Shown: positions 1 to 5,815, counted from the first letter of the stretch. The stretch: 6,184 nt of DNA from Pseudomonadota bacterium (GCA_030836925.1 JAUPLK010000104.1:1-6184), one strand, 5' to 3'. A program made the numbers and translations. Notes: generated by a model not told the origin, from the sequence alone.

Positions 1-816
1 CACCGGGCCGTTGCCGAGCTCGGCCTCGATCAGCCGGTACTCGAGTTCGGCACCGAGCGCTACTGCCTGGTTGGCCGGCAGGGTCCAGGCCGTGGTCGTC
101 CAGATCGGCACCAGCACCGGCGCCGACCCGGCAAGCCCCGCACGCCGGTGCAGTTCCGCGCTGTCGATTACGGCAAAGCCGACGTCGATGGCTGTGGAGG
201 TCTTGTCCATGTATTCGACTTCCGCCTCGGCAAGCGCCGAGCGGCAGTCCAGGCACCAGTGCACCGGCTTGTAGCCGCGGTGCAGGTGTCCGTTGGCGAC
301 GATCTTTGCGAAGCCACGGATCTGCTCCGCCTCGAAACGCCGGTCCAGCGTCAGGTAGGGCCGCTCCCAGTCACCGAGCACACCGAGGCGCCGGAAATCA
401 CTACGCTGGCTGTCGACCTGCCCCAGCGCGTACTCGCGACAGGCTTTGCGGAACTCGCCGGGTGCAAGCTTCTCGCCGACCTTGCCGAATTTCTTCTCGA
501 CCTGCAGCTCGATGGGCAGGCCGTGGCAATCCCAGCCGGGAATATAGGGCGCATCGAAGCCGGACAGCGTCTTCGACTTGACGATGATGTCCTTGAGGAT
601 CTTGTTGACGGCATGCCCGATGTGGATATCGCCATTGGCATAGGGCGGTCCGTCGAGCAGCAGAAAGCGCGGACGCCCGGCCGCTGCCGTGCGGATCTGC
701 GCGTAGACATCCCGGCTGGCCCAGTCCTCCAGCATCTGCGGTTCACGCCGGGCCAGGTCCGCCTTCATGGCAAAGGCGGTCTGCGGGAGATTCAAGGTGT
801 CTTTGTAGTCGGTCAC
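1..816 (-). CDS. ileS: Isoleucyl-tRNA synthetase, N-terminal 272 residues (runs off the left edge)
   Basis: Class I aminoacyl-tRNA synthetase that attaches isoleucine to tRNA-Ile in the cytoplasm and edits mischarged valine. The visible 272 residues follow E. coli IleS (about 938 residues) from the first residue. The start MTDYKDTLNLPQT matches the family. The ATP-binding signature PPYANGDIHIGH lies at residues 57-68, with HIGH at 65-68. GWDCHGLPIE follows, and HWCLDC leads into the CP1 editing domain. The editing motif WTTTAWTLPAN is at about 239-249; E. coli has Pro where this protein has Ala243. The GTG start at 816 is chosen because the family N-terminus begins there and an AGGGA ribosome-binding site (824-828) sits 7 nt upstream. 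The GTG shares bases with the ribF stop (GTGA), suggesting translational coupling. The catalytic KMSKS and zinc-binding parts lie outside the window. Identity is near certain. Confidence 0.98.
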   Translation of the reverse strand, partial: MTDYKDTLNLPQTAFAMKADLARREPQMLEDWASRDVYAQIRTAAAGRPRFLLLDGPPYANGDIHIGHAVNKILKDIIVKSKTLSGFDAPYIPGWDCHGLPIELQVEKKFGKVGEKLAPGEFRKACREYALGQVDSQRSDFRRLGVLGDWERPYLTLDRRFEAEQIRGFAKIVANGHLHRGYKPVHWCLDCRSALAEAEVEYMDKTSTAIDVGFAVIDSAELHRRAGLAGSAPVLVPIWTTTAWTLPANQAVALGAELEYRLIEAELGNGPV

Positions 817-1751
817 GTGGGTGTCCCTGTCAACAGGCGGCGCGCTTCGGCCGCATCGCATTCCATCTGCCGGCGCAAGGCCTCGAGATCGGCAAATCGC
901 TCTTCATTGCGCAGATGCGCGACAAACTCGACCTCGATCCGCCGCCGGTAGATATCCGCATCAAAATCGAAAACATGCACTTCGAGCAGCGGTTCCACAC
1001 CGGCCACCGTTGGCCGGGTGCCGAGGCTCGCCACGGCATCCAGCGGCTGCGGGCCAAGTCCGTGTACCCGGACCGCAAAGATACCGGCCAGCGGACTCTG
1101 GTGTCGCTGCAGCCTGATGTTGGCGGTCGGGAAACCCAGTTGCCGCCCCAGCTGCCGGCCCGCGACCACGCGCCCGCTCATCCGGTAGTTCCGCCCCAGC
1201 AGCTCACGGGCATGCGCCAGATTACCAGCAGCAAGGGCGGCACGGACTGCAGTACTCGAGACGCGCACACCATTCTGGATGACGCTGCCAACCTGTTCGA
1301 CGGCAAAGCCGTGTCGTTGACCGCCTGCTTTCAGGTGCTCGATGTTGCCGGCCCGGCCCTGCCCGAAACGAAAATCATCGCCGATCACCAGATGCCGGAC
1401 GGCAAGCGTCCGAACCAGCAGGCGATCGATAAACGCTTCCGGCGGGCAATCCCTGAGGCTGTGCTCAAAGGGCGGGCAGAAAAAGCCGTCTATTCCGTTT
1501 GTCTGCAGAAAGCGCACCTTGTCCCGGAAATGCATCAGGCGCGCGGGTGCCTGCCGGGGATGCATGACTTCCTGTGGTGTCGGCTCAAAGCTGAAGACCA
1601 GCGCCGGCAAGCCGAGGCGCAGCGCCTCGCTGCGCACCCGGTCCAGGATGCACTGATGCCCCAGGTGGAAGCCATCGAAAACACCGATCGTGGCGACACA
1701 CCCGGGCAACACTGCGTTAACACCCGGTCGCGGGCGGCGAAACACTTGCAT
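813..1751 (-). CDS. ribF: Bifunctional riboflavin kinase / FAD synthetase
   Basis: Converts riboflavin to FMN and FMN to FAD in the cytoplasm, using ATP in both steps. The protein is 312 residues (E. coli RibF 313). The N-terminal FMN adenylyltransferase domain shows the nucleotidyltransferase motif TIGVFDGFHLGH at 21-32, GDDFRFG at 124-130 and RVSSTAVR at 163-170. The C-terminal flavokinase domain shows GFPTAN at 206-211, GTRPTV at 244-249 and LEVH at 256-259; Glu257 matches the family's catalytic glutamate. ATG at 1751 gives the family-like N-terminus leading into PGCVATIGVFDG. No Shine-Dalgarno sequence is visible before it (the preceding bases are CCCTCCGTTC), so translation may depend on coupling to murJ, whose stop lies 29 bp upstream. 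The stop overlaps the ileS start. The open frame continues upstream into murJ, but that part is an out-of-frame reading of murJ. Confidence 0.97.
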   Translation of the reverse strand: MQVFRRPRPGVNAVLPGCVATIGVFDGFHLGHQCILDRVRSEALRLGLPALVFSFEPTPQEVMHPRQAPARLMHFRDKVRFLQTNGIDGFFCPPFEHSLRDCPPEAFIDRLLVRTLAVRHLVIGDDFRFGQGRAGNIEHLKAGGQRHGFAVEQVGSVIQNGVRVSSTAVRAALAAGNLAHARELLGRNYRMSGRVVAGRQLGRQLGFPTANIRLQRHQSPLAGIFAVRVHGLGPQPLDAVASLGTRPTVAGVEPLLEVHVFDFDADIYRRRIEVEFVAHLRNEERFADLEALRRQMECDAAEARRLLTGTPT

Positions 1752-1780
1752 GAACGGAGGGTGCGCCGGAAAAGACCGGA

Positions 1781-3424
1781 TTATAAGGTCGGGGCGCCGC
1801 TTTGCATGCGCATGTCGGCAATCCGGAATCCCGCTGCAAACAAGGCTGCGAAGTAGGCGCATCCACCACCCACCACAGCAGCCACCAGCCAGAGACAGCG
1901 CGTCCAGAAGTCGGTCTCGATCCATGCGCTGGTCGGTGGCACCGTCTGGACCAGCACCATCACCAGTACCCCGGCAGCCACACCAACGCGCAACAGAAAG
2001 CGGCCCCAGCCCGGCGCCGGCGTGATGACCCCCTCGCGCCGCAATCCACGATACAGCAGGCCGGCGTTGATGAAGGCGCAGAGCGAGGTGGCTGCTGCGA
2101 GTCCGGCATGGGGCCCGGCCCAGCCCATCAGCACCCACGGCACCACGATGACGATATTCAGCACCATGTTGAGGCCGAGGGCGATCAGTCCGATGCGTAC
2201 CGGCGTGGCCGTGATTTGCCGGGCGAAATAGCCAGGCGCCAGCACCTTGACCATCGTGAAGCCCAGCAGGCCTGCCGCGTAGGGCATCAGGCTGAGGGTC
2301 GCCATCTCGACATCACCGGCACCGAAACGGCCGCCGTAAAACAGCGTGGCCAGCAATGGCCCGGCGAGCAGCATCAGGCCAAGCGTCGCCGGCATCACGA
2401 TCAGGACCACGAGCCGCAATGCCCAGTCAAGGGTCATGCCGAAGTCTGCGGCAGCCCCATTGGCATGCTGCCGCGACAGGTTGGGCAGCATCACGGTCGC
2501 GAGCGCAATCCCGAACACCCCCAGCGGGAACTCCATCAGCCGGTCCGAGTAGTACAGCCAGCTGATACTGCCCGTCGCCAGCATCGAGGCAATCAGGGTA
2601 TCCAGCAGGATGCTGATCTGTGCGACCGATGAGCCAAACAGCCCCGGCAGCATGAGACGCAGGATCTTGCGCACGCCCGGATGCCCGAAACCAAGGCGCG
2701 GACGCGGCAGGAGACGGATACGCACCAGCGAGGGCAGCATGCAGACCAGCTGCACCAGGCCCGCGACGAACACGCCCACAGCGAGGGCCATGCCCGGCCG
2801 GGCATAGTGCGGCGCCACGAATGCTGCAAAACCGATCAGCACGACGTTGAGCAGCACCGGTGAAAAGGCCGCGGCGGTGAACCGCTGATAGGTGTTCAGG
2901 ATGCCGCCGGCCAGTGCCGTGACGGAAATGAACAGCAGATAGGGAAAGGTCCAGCGCAGCATATCGACGGCCAGCGCATAGCGGCTGGTGTCTTCCGCAC
3001 CGTTCTCGGCAATGAAGCCCGGCGCGAATAGCGCGATGAAGAGCGGCGCAGCGATGACGCCGAGTGCGGTGATACCGAACAGGATGATGCCAAGCGTACC
3101 CGCTGTCCGATCGACGAGCTCGCGGACTGCGGCGTGATCGCCCTTCTCGTCGTATTCGGCAAAGACCGGCACGAAAGCCTGGGAAAACGAGCCCTCGGCA
3201 AAGAAGCGCCGGAATATGTTCGGTATCCGGAAGGCGACGAAAAACGCGTCCATGACGCCTGCTGCCCCGAACAGACGGGCGAAGACCACATCGCGCACCA
3301 GACCGAGGATCCGCGACAACAGCGTGAATCCGCCGACCGTACCGGTCGAGCGCAGCAGCTTGCTGCCACTTGGCCGCGGCAGCCCCTGCGGTGCCGGCTT
3401 CACAGGTTCGGGAGTCGTGCTCAT
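1781..3424 (-). CDS. murJ: Lipid II flippase MurJ (MviN family)
   Basis: Inner-membrane flippase of the MOP superfamily that moves lipid II from the cytoplasmic to the periplasmic face for peptidoglycan synthesis. The 547-residue protein is strongly hydrophobic, with about 14 membrane segments expected for the family. Charged residues important in E. coli MurJ are present: Arg38, Arg44, Asp59, Arg72 and Arg295 appear to match E. coli R18, R24, D39, R52 and R270. Family stretches include DAFFVAFRIPN, FAEGSFSQAFVP, YYSDRLMEFPLGV and MVKVLAPGYFARQ. Compared with E. coli (511 residues) there is a proline-rich N-terminal extension of about 20 residues before SKLLRSTGTV. ATG 3424 is the only ATG that keeps the conserved N-terminus, although no clear ribosome-binding site precedes it. 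It is probably the first gene of murJ-ribF-ileS. The only promoter-like pair I see for it (TTGGTT, 16 bp, AATAGT; 3467-3494) is weak and lies inside the rpsT promoter. Confidence 0.97.
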   Translation of the reverse strand: MSTTPEPVKPAPQGLPRPSGSKLLRSTGTVGGFTLLSRILGLVRDVVFARLFGAAGVMDAFFVAFRIPNIFRRFFAEGSFSQAFVPVFAEYDEKGDHAAVRELVDRTAGTLGIILFGITALGVIAAPLFIALFAPGFIAENGAEDTSRYALAVDMLRWTFPYLLFISVTALAGGILNTYQRFTAAAFSPVLLNVVLIGFAAFVAPHYARPGMALAVGVFVAGLVQLVCMLPSLVRIRLLPRPRLGFGHPGVRKILRLMLPGLFGSSVAQISILLDTLIASMLATGSISWLYYSDRLMEFPLGVFGIALATVMLPNLSRQHANGAAADFGMTLDWALRLVVLIVMPATLGLMLLAGPLLATLFYGGRFGAGDVEMATLSLMPYAAGLLGFTMVKVLAPGYFARQITATPVRIGLIALGLNMVLNIVIVVPWVLMGWAGPHAGLAAATSLCAFINAGLLYRGLRREGVITPAPGWGRFLLRVGVAAGVLVMVLVQTVPPTSAWIETDFWTRCLWLVAAVVGGGCAYFAALFAAGFRIADMRMQSGAPTL

Positions 3425-3448
3425 TGGCCGGCAAGTCTACCTGCAGCC

Positions 3449-3466
3449 CGGGCCGATCGTGGCCCG
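3449..3466. repeat. Inverted repeat in the murJ-rpsT divergent region
   Basis: Perfect 6-bp arms, CGGGCC (3449-3454) and GGCCCG (3461-3466), flank a 6-base centre. The repeat ends 4 bp before the -35 box of the rpsT promoter and would lie in the murJ 5' leader. It could be a protein-binding site at the divergent promoters or a small RNA hairpin in the murJ leader. GC-rich DNA makes such dyads common, so its function is uncertain. Confidence 0.4.
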
Positions 3467-3470
3467 ACTA

Positions 3471-3499
3471 TTGACATCCCCAGGGGGAAACCAAAGAAT
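3471..3499 (+). promoter_or_regulatory. Sigma70-type promoter of rpsT
   Basis: A perfect -35 box TTGACA (3471-3476) is followed by a 17 bp spacer and AAGAAT (3494-3499), four of six matches to TATAAT. Transcription would begin near 3505-3507, giving a leader of about 57 nt. The bases just after the -10 box are GCGCGCC, a GC-rich discriminator of the kind found at ribosomal promoters repressed by ppGpp and DksA. The spacer contains a small dyad, CCCCAGGGG. Position, orientation and consensus all fit rpsT, the next gene on this strand. Confidence 0.75.
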
Positions 3500-3507
3500 G
3501 CGCGCCT

Positions 3508-3535
3508 GTTGCGGGGTCTCCCGCTACTTGTTTTT
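3508..3535 (+). terminator. Terminator-like hairpin with T-tract in the rpsT leader (possible attenuator)
   Basis: GCGGG (3511-3515) pairs with CCCGC (3520-3524) around a GTCT loop. Beyond one T-T mismatch the stem extends by GT/AC (3508-3509 with 3526-3527). TTGTTTTT (3528-3535) follows at once, which is the shape of an intrinsic terminator. It lies at the very 5' end of the predicted rpsT RNA and 27 nt before the GTG start. No gene upstream on this strand needs terminating. It may therefore be an attenuator, a stabilising 5' hairpin, or a site for autogenous control. The stem is short, so termination is uncertain. Confidence 0.45.
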
Positions 3536-3562
3536 CAAGCCTTTCACTTACGGATACACCCG

Positions 3563-3928
3563 GTGGCCAATACCAAATCAGCAGCAAAACGCGCCAAACA
3601 GGCCGAGCAGCGCCGTCAGCACAACGTGGCACTGCGTTCGCGGATGCGGACCACAATCAAGAAAGTCACCAAGGCACTCGACAGCGGCTCGGTCGCCGAA
3701 GCTGCCGCCGCCTTCAAGGCCAGCGCCGCCTCCCTGGACAGCATGGTGAACAAGGGCCTCACCCACCGCAACAAGGCGGCCCGCCACAAGAGCCGGCTCA
3801 ACAAGGCCATCAAGAAACTGGCCAGCGCCGCTCCCGGCAGCGAAGCCGTCGCCACGAAGAAGACCGCAACCAGGAAGACTGCCGGCAAAAAGAAAGTCGT
3901 CAAGAAGACGGCGGCAAAGAAGAGCTGA
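3563..3928 (+). CDS. rpsT: 30S ribosomal protein S20 with a lysine-rich C-terminal extension
   Basis: Primary 16S rRNA-binding protein of the small subunit. Residues 1-87 follow E. coli S20 (87 residues): ANTKSAAKRAKQAEQRRQHN at the start, RSRMRTTIKKV in the middle, and KGLTHRNKAARHKSRLNKAIKKLA at 65-87. Translation starts at GTG (3563), where the family's MAN(x)KSA begins. The preceding bases have only a weak GGA match 8 nt away. E. coli rpsT also uses a non-ATG start (UUG) and represses its own translation, so a deliberately weak start is plausible here. The protein is 121 residues. The extra tail of about 34 residues is rich in Lys, Ala and Thr, resembles histone H1-like tails, and includes TKKTATRKTAGKKK. 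The last 9 codons overlap the 3' end of obgE on the other strand. The gene has its own promoter. Identity is certain; the role of the tail is unknown. Confidence 0.97.
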   Translation: MANTKSAAKRAKQAEQRRQHNVALRSRMRTTIKKVTKALDSGSVAEAAAAFKASAASLDSMVNKGLTHRNKAARHKSRLNKAIKKLASAAPGSEAVATKKTATRKTAGKKKVVKKTAAKKS

Positions 3929-4958
3929 GCTCCTGCTCAGCTGATGCCGCGGCCATCTGCTCGAGCCGCGTCATCAGGTCTGCCGCCAGCCTGGCCGTCC
4001 CGGCACCCGTCAGTGCACTGATACGGTGAACCTTGCCGGAGTGACCGAGCGCCGTACAGATGGCCTGCTCCGCTGCCTCGACGGCGGCCTCATCGAGCAG
4101 ATCAGTCTTGTTCAGCACCAGCCAGCGCTCGCGTGCCGCGAGTGCCGGATTGAAACGCTCGAGTTCAGCAACCACCGCGCAGGCGTCATGCGCCGCATCG
4201 CTGCCGTCGAAAGGCGCCACATCGACGAGATGCACCAGCAGGCGGGTCCGCCCGAGGTGGCGCAGAAAGCGCGTTCCCAGTCCGGCACCCTCGGCGGCAC
4301 CTTCGATCAGGCCGGGAATATCCGCCATCACGAAGCTGCGCAGCGGCCCCACCGATACCACGCCCAGGCCCGGGTGCAGGGTCGTGAAGGGATAATCGGC
4401 CACCCGCGGTCGCGCTGCAGAGACAGCCCGGAGCAGGGTCGATTTGCCGGCATTCGGCTTGCCGAGCAGACCCACATCAGCCAGCAGGGTCAGCTCCAGG
4501 CGCAAGCTGCGACGCTCACCGGGGGTCCCCGGACCCGACTGGCGCGGTGCCCGGTTGACGCTGCTCTTGAAGTGCTGATTGCCGCGACCGCCCTTGCCGC
4601 CGGCCGCAACCATGAGTTCCTGGCCTTCCTGGGTCAGGTCCCCCAGCAGCTCGCCGGTATCCGCTTCGATGATGCGGGTACCCGCCGGTACGGGAATACG
4701 CAGGGAGGCTCCGCCACGTCCCGTGCACTGGCTGCCGGAACCCGGCTCACCATGTTCAGCAGAAAAGCGCCGGTTGAAACGAAAATCGGCCAGCGTGTTG
4801 AGTCCGCGGCTGGCGACAAAATAAACGCTGCCGCCATCACCGCCATCGCCGCCGTCGGGGCCACCGCGCGGAATGAATTTTTCACGCCGGAAACTGACGC
4901 AGCCGCGCCCGCCGTCTCCGGCGATGACGTTGATGCTGGCTTCATCTACAAACTTCAT
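3900..4958 (-). CDS. obgE: Obg-family GTPase (ObgE/CgtA)
   Basis: Essential GTPase that binds the 50S subunit during assembly and links growth to ppGpp levels. The glycine-rich Obg fold fills residues 1 to about 158, with FRREKFIPRGGPDGGDGGDGG at 23-43. The G domain follows: G1 GKPNAGKST (166-174), the switch I stretch YPFTT (189-193), G3 DIPG (213-216), G4 NKTD (283-286) and G5 SAL (314-316). The protein has 352 residues against 390 in E. coli. It lacks the long acidic C-terminal domain and ends about 20 residues after the G domain. That domain varies across the family, so this is not necessarily a truncation. ATG 4958 gives the invariant MKFVDEA start; no ribosome-binding site is visible. 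An ATG at 5009 in the same frame lies in a terminator loop and is rejected. The stop lies inside rpsT on the opposite strand. E. coli has an extra gene (yhbE) between rpmA and obgE, which is absent here. Confidence 0.97.
   Translation of the reverse strand: MKFVDEASINVIAGDGGRGCVSFRREKFIPRGGPDGGDGGDGGSVYFVASRGLNTLADFRFNRRFSAEHGEPGSGSQCTGRGGASLRIPVPAGTRIIEADTGELLGDLTQEGQELMVAAGGKGGRGNQHFKSSVNRAPRQSGPGTPGERRSLRLELTLLADVGLLGKPNAGKSTLLRAVSAARPRVADYPFTTLHPGLGVVSVGPLRSFVMADIPGLIEGAAEGAGLGTRFLRHLGRTRLLVHLVDVAPFDGSDAAHDACAVVAELERFNPALAARERWLVLNKTDLLDEAAVEAAEQAICTALGHSGKVHRISALTGAGTARLAADLMTRLEQMAAASAEQELSSSLPPSS
3923..3942. terminator. Hairpin at the rpsT/obgE convergence, possible rpsT terminator
   Basis: A perfect 8-bp stem, AGCTGAGC (3923-3930) and GCTCAGCT (3935-3942), encloses a TCCT loop and contains the rpsT stop codon. 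It is the only strong stem-loop immediately after rpsT. No T-run follows on the plus strand, so it is not a classical intrinsic terminator there. It may mark the mRNA 3' end or act as an exonuclease block. On the minus strand it lies within the last obgE codons and is followed by a modest pyrimidine-rich stretch. Confidence 0.4.
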
Positions 4959-4995
4959 GGGCGACTGGCCGATAGGTGTTTCTGGCTGCCGGAAC

Positions 4996-5023
4996 AAAAA
5001 ACCCCGCATTACGCGGGGTTTTT
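4996..5023 (-). terminator. Intrinsic terminator between rpmA and obgE
   Basis: A hairpin with the core ACCCCGC (5001-5007) pairing with GCGGGGT (5013-5019) around an ATTAC loop, bordered by A-tracts and T-tracts on both sides. It can work in either direction. On the minus strand it follows rpmA by about 22 nt and ends in six Ts, so it should end much of the rplU-rpmA transcript. It sits about 38 nt before the obgE start codon. obgE would then depend on readthrough or on its own promoter, for which I see no convincing sequence. Confidence 0.88.
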
Positions 5024-5045
5024 CCGGCCGGCGCTGTAGTCACTC

Positions 5046-5312
5046 TCAGGCGCTGGCGGCGGGTATGACGTTGACGACGCGACGGCTGGAGGCACCCTTG
5101 ACCTCGAAAAGGACCACCCCGTTCGCCTTCGCAAACAGTGTGTGGTCACGGCCGAGGCCGACGTTTTTGCCCGGGTGATACTCGGTGCCGCGCTGACGCA
5201 CCAGGATGTTTCCGGCGATGACCTGCTCGCCGCCGAACTTCTTGAGGCCCAGGCGCTTTGACTCGGAATCACGTCCGTTCCGGGTACTGCCGCCTGCTTT
5301 CTTGTGTGCCAT
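5046..5312 (-). CDS. rpmA: 50S ribosomal protein L27
   Basis: Large-subunit protein whose N-terminal tail reaches the peptidyl transferase centre. The 88-residue product follows E. coli L27 (85 residues): AHKKAGGSTRNGRDSESKRLG at 2-22, FGGEQVIAGNILVRQRGT, then GRDHTLFAKANGVV. The N-terminus begins directly with MAHKKAGG, so it lacks the cleaved leader found in Firmicutes L27. The ATG at 5312 has a GGAG ribosome-binding site (5322-5325) 9 nt upstream. The C-terminal NVIPAASA is a little longer and less acidic than in E. coli. It lies 60 bp after rplU and is presumably cotranscribed with it. A small hairpin, GGATC/GATCC (5359-5372), sits in that gap right after the rplU stop, without a T-run. 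Confidence 0.98.
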   Translation of the reverse strand: MAHKKAGGSTRNGRDSESKRLGLKKFGGEQVIAGNILVRQRGTEYHPGKNVGLGRDHTLFAKANGVVLFEVKGASSRRVVNVIPAASA

Positions 5313-5372
5313 TTGTGCTAACTCCGTATCGTCTGGTCGTCTGAATCAGATAGCGCGGGGATCTGGTGATCC

Positions 5373-5693
5373 TCAGGCTGCGCCGCCGGCAATTGCAGTG
5401 ATCTCCACCAGCGTGAATGCCTGCCGGTGGGTCTTCATGCGCTTGTAGGTGGTACGCCGCTTGAACTTGATGACGCTGATCTTGCCGGTACGGTCCTGGG
5501 CGACCACCTTGGCGGTGACCCGTGCACCACTGATGCTGGGCTTGCCGACCTGGACATCGGCGCCCTCGCCGACCATCAGCACGTCGCTGAACTCGACCGT
5601 ATCGCCAGCGCTGGCCTCCAGCTTTTCGACCTTCAGGCGATCGCCCTGGCTCGCGCGGTACTGCTTACCGCCCGTCTTGAAAACAGCGTACAT
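5373..5693 (-). CDS. rplU: 50S ribosomal protein L21
   Basis: Large-subunit protein that binds 23S rRNA. The 106-residue product matches E. coli L21 (103 residues) along its length: MYAVFKTGGKQYR at the start, GDTVEFSDVLM at 30-40, and the C-terminal family signature around IKFKRRTTYKRMKTHRQ (75-91) followed by FTLVEITAI. The start at 5693 is preferred over the in-frame ATG at 5729. It gives the conserved MYAVF N-terminus and has GGAG (5703-5706) 9 nt upstream. It is the first gene of rplU-rpmA, diverges from ispB, and is driven by the promoter at 5745-5773. Nothing in the gene is anomalous. Confidence 0.98.
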   Translation of the reverse strand: MYAVFKTGGKQYRASQGDRLKVEKLEASAGDTVEFSDVLMVGEGADVQVGKPSISGARVTAKVVAQDRTGKISVIKFKRRTTYKRMKTHRQAFTLVEITAIAGGAA

Positions 5694-5744
5694 GTGATGA
5701 ATCTCCGGGGTGGGCCGACTGACGGCCACGCGAAATGAGCGCGA

Positions 5745-5773
5745 ATTCTAGTGAATCAGAGCGCATGGTTCAA
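5745..5773 (-). promoter_or_regulatory. Sigma70-type promoter of rplU-rpmA
   Basis: Read on the minus strand: TTGAAC (5768-5773, four of six matches to TTGACA), a 17 bp spacer, then TAGAAT (5745-5750, five of six matches to TATAAT). Transcription would begin near 5738, leaving a leader of about 45 nt before the rplU ATG. The bases after the -10 box are TCGCGCTC, again GC-rich as at stringently controlled promoters. Spacing, position and orientation fit. Confidence 0.72.
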
Positions 5774-5785
5774 CGGGTACGGCCA

Positions 5786-5815
5786 TGAAAACACCGATTT
5801 CGGCGCCGGTTTTCA
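5786..5815. repeat. Inverted repeat upstream of the rplU promoter
   Basis: Arms TGAAAAC (5786-5792) and GTTTTCA (5809-5815) are perfect complements around 16 bases that include CGGCGCCG. The repeat begins 13 bp upstream of the rplU -35 box. It could be an operator or activator site, or chance. Neither flanking gene needs a terminator here. Confidence 0.35.

Noticed and set aside
148..951. Plus-strand open frame of 267 codons over ileS
   Set aside because: It is antisense to IleS, which matches the family residue by residue here. There is no independent support for it.
1752..1780. CCGG...CCGG hairpin in the murJ-ribF gap as a terminator
   Set aside because: The stem is only 4 bp with no T-run after it. 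The gap is too short and the genes are most likely cotranscribed.
915..1856. Long plus-strand open frame of 313 codons across ribF
   Set aside because: It is antisense to ribF, whose family motifs are unmistakable. Its translation has no recognisable domain, and GC-rich DNA commonly leaves long open antisense frames.
2427..3434. Minus-strand open frame of 335 codons in another frame of murJ
   Set aside because: The frame that encodes MurJ has the conserved membrane protein. This one is an Arg/Ala-rich shadow.
3134..3562. In-frame upstream extension of rpsT
   Set aside because: The frame is open, but it covers murJ antisense and the rpsT promoter. S20 begins at the GTG at 3563, where the conserved N-terminus starts.
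4969..4997. Possible obgE promoter TTGTTC, 17 bp, TATCGG
   Set aside because: Only three of six matches in each box. It would start RNA about 4 nt before the ATG.
4026..5039. Plus-strand open frame of 337 codons across obgE
   Set aside because: It is antisense to a complete Obg GTPase and runs through the terminator hairpin. The translation resembles no known family.
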